From positions 3,596,001 through 3,660,000 of the forward strand of contig NZ_JBNINT010000001.1 of the NCBI RefSeq assembly GCF_050510895.1: a DNA stretch of 64,000 nt, given 5' to 3'. Positions 62,064 through 64,000 of this stretch are shown here, in pieces. Origin of the DNA: Pannonibacter phragmitetus_B. GTDB lineage: Bacteria; Pseudomonadota; Alphaproteobacteria; Rhizobiales; Stappiaceae. The first letter of the stretch is position 1. Every line of letters begins with the position of its first letter. Below the pieces are notes generated by a model that was not told the DNA's origin, made no database searches, and saw only the letters and a program-made list of their open reading frames with translations. Both the position numbers and the translations under genes were made by a program.

Positions 62064-62270
62064 ATGAAAACTGGAACCGTAAAGTTCTTCAACACCCAGA
62101 AGGGCTTCGGCTTCATCCAGCCGGATAACGGCGAGCGCGATGTGTTCGTTCACATCAGTGCCGTCGAGCGTTCTGGCATCGGCCACCTCAATGAAGGTCA
62201 GAAGGTCAGCTTCGAGCTGGAAACCGACCGTCAGGGCCGCAGCGCCGCTGCCAACCTGCAGATCGCCTGA
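62064..62270 (+). CDS. cspA: Cold-shock protein (CspA family)
   Basis: The 68-residue single cold-shock domain has the RNA-binding motifs KFFNTQKGFGFIQP (RNP1) and VFVHISAVER (RNP2). The start is ATG 62064 (MKTGTVKFF); the nine-codon extension upstream is rejected. About 190 bases separate it from xerC, enough for the long leader that cold-shock genes usually have. A terminator lies behind. Confidence 0.95.
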   Translation: MKTGTVKFFNTQKGFGFIQPDNGERDVFVHISAVERSGIGHLNEGQKVSFELETDRQGRSAAANLQIA

Positions 62271-62347
62271 TTTCAGGCGGAAGCAACCCCTGCGCCAGCC
62301 CGAAAGGGCACGGCAGCAGACCCGCTTCCTCTGCAAGTGACAAGGAC

Positions 62348-62371
62348 CGGGCACCCATGGGGTGCCCGTTT
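62348..62371 (+). terminator. Terminator of cspA
   Basis: CGGGCACCC (62348-62356) pairs perfectly with GGGTGCCCG (62360-62368) around a three-base loop, then TTTC. It lies about 80 bases after the cspA stop. Confidence 0.8.
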
Positions 62372-62559
62372 CTGCATTCAGCATGGTGCAAGCCTGCATC
62401 TGCGGCGTTTCTTTTGGCAAGCAGCTGTGCCCGAAAGGGTACTGTCCGGGCCAAGGAAACCTTCACCGCAGTTCAGAAGACAGCGCGGAACGTCATGTAT
62501 CGGGACCGGAAAAGCCGGTCAGAACTGGCGCGCCGCAAAGAAAGTTCGGGCTCGCAGCA

Positions 62560-62588
62560 TTTTTTGCACCCAAGGGGGTGCAATTTGC
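62560..62588. terminator. T-flanked hairpin upstream of rpsU
   Basis: TTGCACCC (62564-62571) pairs perfectly with GGGTGCAA (62576-62583). A T-run precedes the stem and ATTT follows it. It could end a short transcript, act as an attenuator of rpsU, or terminate in either direction. No gene immediately precedes it. Confidence 0.45.
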
Positions 62589-62692
62589 GTGGAACCTGTT
62601 AGGTTGCGCCACTTCTCGTGCCATATGGCTTTAGGTCTAACCCCTGCTGCCCTCACATGAGTGCTGCGGCGCAGGCAACGTCAGGATTTACC

Positions 62693-62938
62693 TTGCAGGT
62701 ACTCGTTCGCGACAACAACATCGAGCAGGCGCTCCGCGTCCTGAAGAAGAAGCTGCAGCGCGAGGGCGTGCTGCGTGAGATGAAGGCGCGCCGCTCCTTC
62801 GAAAAGCCGTCCGAAAAGCGCGTCCGTGAAAAGGCCGAAGCTGTTCGCCGCGCCCGCAAGGCTGCGCGCAAGCTGGCTCAGCGCGAAGGCCTGATCGCAG
62901 GTCCGAAGCGCAAGGCCGCCGCAGGTCCGCGCCGCTAA
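62693..62938 (+). CDS. rpsU: 30S ribosomal protein bS21
   Basis: This basic small-subunit protein has the core QVLVRDNNIEQALRVLKKKL, REMKARRSFEKPSEKRVREK and an Arg/Lys/Ala-rich tail. Homologues begin MQVLVRDNN, which corresponds to TTG 62693, with AGGA seven bases upstream, so I take TTG as the start (81 residues). ATG 62657 would add twelve residues without homology. It is a single gene followed by a series of stem-loops. Confidence 0.93.
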   Translation: MQVLVRDNNIEQALRVLKKKLQREGVLREMKARRSFEKPSEKRVREKAEAVRRARKAARKLAQREGLIAGPKRKAAAGPRR

Positions 62939-62945
62939 TTGCCGA

Positions 62946-63043
62946 TCTGCCGGATGGAAACATCTGGCAGGGCATCTCCGGACAACCGGATGAAAAGACC
63001 CCTGACTGACACGGGATACTCCTGTTGCCAGCGGGGTTTTTCT
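62946..63043 (+). terminator. Stem-loop series ending in a terminator after rpsU
   Basis: CTGCCgGATG/CATCtGGCAG (62946-62969) and CATCtCCGG/CCGGATG (about 62972-62991) are followed by ACCCC (62998-63002) pairing with GGGGT (63033-63037) and a T-run. The last is the terminator; the first two may stabilise the mRNA end. Confidence 0.65.
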
Positions 63044-63079
63044 TTGAGCGTCACGCTCTTTGCCCCTCCCGCCAATCCG

Positions 63080-63094
63080 TTAACGCAACGTTAA
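63080..63094 (+). promoter_or_regulatory. Candidate CtrA binding site
   Basis: TTAA-CGCAACG-TTAA is an exact TTAA-N7-TTAA match to the CtrA consensus. It lies 35 bases before the start of the secreted hypothetical protein gene, close enough to overlap its promoter. Confidence 0.5.
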
Positions 63095-63128
63095 TGCGCA
63101 GGCCTCAGGCTCATGGCAGGAGGACGTG

Positions 63129-63560
63129 ATGTTCAACGCTGGCCTTGCCACCCTGGCACTCGTGACCGGTCTATTCATCCTGCCGATTGTGCCCGCCACA
63201 GCACAGGAACAGCGCAGCTATTGCCCGATTCCCGAACATGGAACCTGGGTCGCACGTAAAGCCAAGCCCCGGGAACTGACGCAGATCGATGTCACCAGCC
63301 GCTGCGAAGACGAGCGCGTCATCATCCGCGCACGTGCCTTCACGTCCTGCATCCCCCGCGACTGCAAATGGGGCTGGACCGATGCCTTTTACAGGGCAGA
63401 TGGCAGCCTGAGAGTTGAACTCAAGGGTTTCTATGGCGTGCGCATCATCGATATGCGCCTGTTCGGCGACCAGCGGATGGAAGCAACCGTAGTTGCCGAC
63501 CCTCATGATCCGCGTCTCGTGGAGACAGTCACCACCCATATACTGACACGCAGCAGATAG
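63129..63560 (+). CDS. Secreted hypothetical protein
   Basis: AGGAGG lies five bases before ATG 63129. The 143-residue product has a signal peptide (ATLALVTGLFILPIVPATAQ) and a small periplasmic domain with four Cys (CPIPEHGTW, SRCEDE, TSCIPRDCKWGW), which could form two disulfides. I do not recognise the family. A CtrA-like box just upstream suggests cell-cycle control. Confidence 0.75.
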   Translation: MFNAGLATLALVTGLFILPIVPATAQEQRSYCPIPEHGTWVARKAKPRELTQIDVTSRCEDERVIIRARAFTSCIPRDCKWGWTDAFYRADGSLRVELKGFYGVRIIDMRLFGDQRMEATVVADPHDPRLVETVTTHILTRSR

Positions 63561-63654
63561 GCACCCTGCCGCCACCCGGAAGCAGTCAGCCTCTTGCGAA
63601 GACTCCAGGGCCTTCCTAGACTTCTCCTTGCGAGTGCAAGACGGGAGAGTGGCG

Positions 63655-64000
63655 ATGGACTTTTCGATTGGCGATCTGGCACGGCTGAGCGGCGTCAAGG
63701 TACCGACGATCCGTTACTATGAGCAGGCTGGCCTGCTGCCGCAGCCTCTGCGCACGGAAGGCAACCAGCGCCGCTTTGGCCAGCCGGATCTGGAGAGACT
63801 GCAGTTCATCCGTCATGCCCGGGATCTTGGCCTGCCGATGGAGGCCATCCGCGATCTGCTGGAGCTGAGCGCCCATCCCGAGGCCCCTGCAACCGGGCCG
63901 ACGAAATCGCCGCGACCCAGCTCAAGGCGGTGCAGGACAAGATTGCCCGCCTCAAGCGGCTGGAATCCGAACTCAAGCGCATCGTCGCCGCCTGCGCACA
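63655..64000 (+). CDS. MerR-family metal-responsive regulator, cut by the window edge, one frameshift
   Basis: ATG 63655 begins MDFSIGDLARLSGVKVPTIRYYEQAGLL, the MerR winged helix-turn-helix. The CCCC run 63884-63887 lacks one C. Restored, the frame gives HPEAPCNRADEIA, a dimer helix (LKAVQDKIARLKRLESELK) and IVAACAH at the window end. Cys79 and Cys114 fall at the positions used by ZntR/CadR-type sensors to bind zinc, cadmium or lead, so a metal-responsive role is likely. The target gene lies outside or is not identifiable. Confidence 0.85.
   Translation, partial: MDFSIGDLARLSGVKVPTIRYYEQAGLLPQPLRTEGNQRRFGQPDLERLQFIRHARDLGLPMEAIRDLLELSAHPEAPATGPTKSPRPSSRRCRTRLPASSGWNPNSSASSPPAH

Larger units (their letters stand above)
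62271..62692. other. Intergenic region between cspA and rpsU
   Basis: About 420 bases. It contains the cspA terminator (62348-62371) and a T-flanked hairpin (62564-62583). No open frame here has family features or a ribosome-binding site. The rpsU promoter and leader must lie in the right half. Confidence 0.5.

Overview
The window is chromosomal DNA of a high-GC alphaproteobacterium. Gene content and order (rplU-rpmA-obgE-proBA-nadD-rsfS-rlmH, envC-ctpA, priA-atpHAGDC, pckA opposite chvI-chvG-hprK-EIIA-ptsH-ahcY, divL-tsaE/amgK-murU-addB-addA-trxA, grpE, xerC) are those of the Rhizobiales (Hyphomicrobiales). A Stappiaceae-type genus such as Pannonibacter, Stappia or Roseibium is a plausible guess that the sequence alone cannot confirm. 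Apart from the left end this is a housekeeping core region.

Layout. 1-5132 (minus) is a defence-type cluster: a DUF4268 protein cut by the window edge, a HEPN-domain protein, a type I specificity subunit, and an N6-adenine methyltransferase with an HsdR-like N-terminal nuclease domain. It lies on the 3' side of a tRNA-Ser(CGA) gene, as integrated islands often do. 6.5-14.4 kb holds ribosomal proteins L21/L27, three tandem GNAT acetyltransferases, ObgE, proline synthesis, NAD synthesis and ribosome maturation. 14.5-21.2 kb holds cell-envelope and division genes (EnvC, CtpA, YibQ-like deacetylase, FzlA-like GST) plus RppH and QueG. 21.3-28.3 kb holds UppP, an AzlCD exporter with a divergent regulator, a secreted hydrolase, MaiA, a DUF1835 protein and a small transaldolase. 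28.5-35.9 kb holds PriA and the F1-ATPase operon. 36-39.2 kb holds molybdenum-cofactor/XdhC maturation genes. 39.4-47.2 kb holds PckA, the ChvI/ChvG two-component system, a non-transporting PTS branch and SAH hydrolase. 47.4-63.6 kb holds DivL, the TsaE-AmgK fusion, MurU, AddAB, thioredoxin, GrpE, XerC, a cold-shock protein and bS21. A metal-type MerR regulator runs off the right end.

The dominating oddity is technical. I count about 22 single-base frameshifts, most of them one base lost from (occasionally gained in) a short homopolymer, spread over genes that cannot all be dead: rpmA, atpD, atpC, chvG, addA, addB and xerC among them. For every complete gene, restoring the base gives a length divisible by three and a full-length family member, so I annotate them as intact CDSs containing probable sequencing errors, not as pseudogenes.

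Regulatory sites read directly from the sequence include a perfect TTTAATCGATTAAA palindrome upstream of pckA (PckR-like), an ATATAAAGA/TCTTTATAT palindrome upstream of ahcY (SahR-like), GTTCGT/ACGAAC repeats between azlC and its divergent regulator, and two TTAA-N7-TTAA-like CtrA sites. Several stem-loop terminators confirm operon ends.
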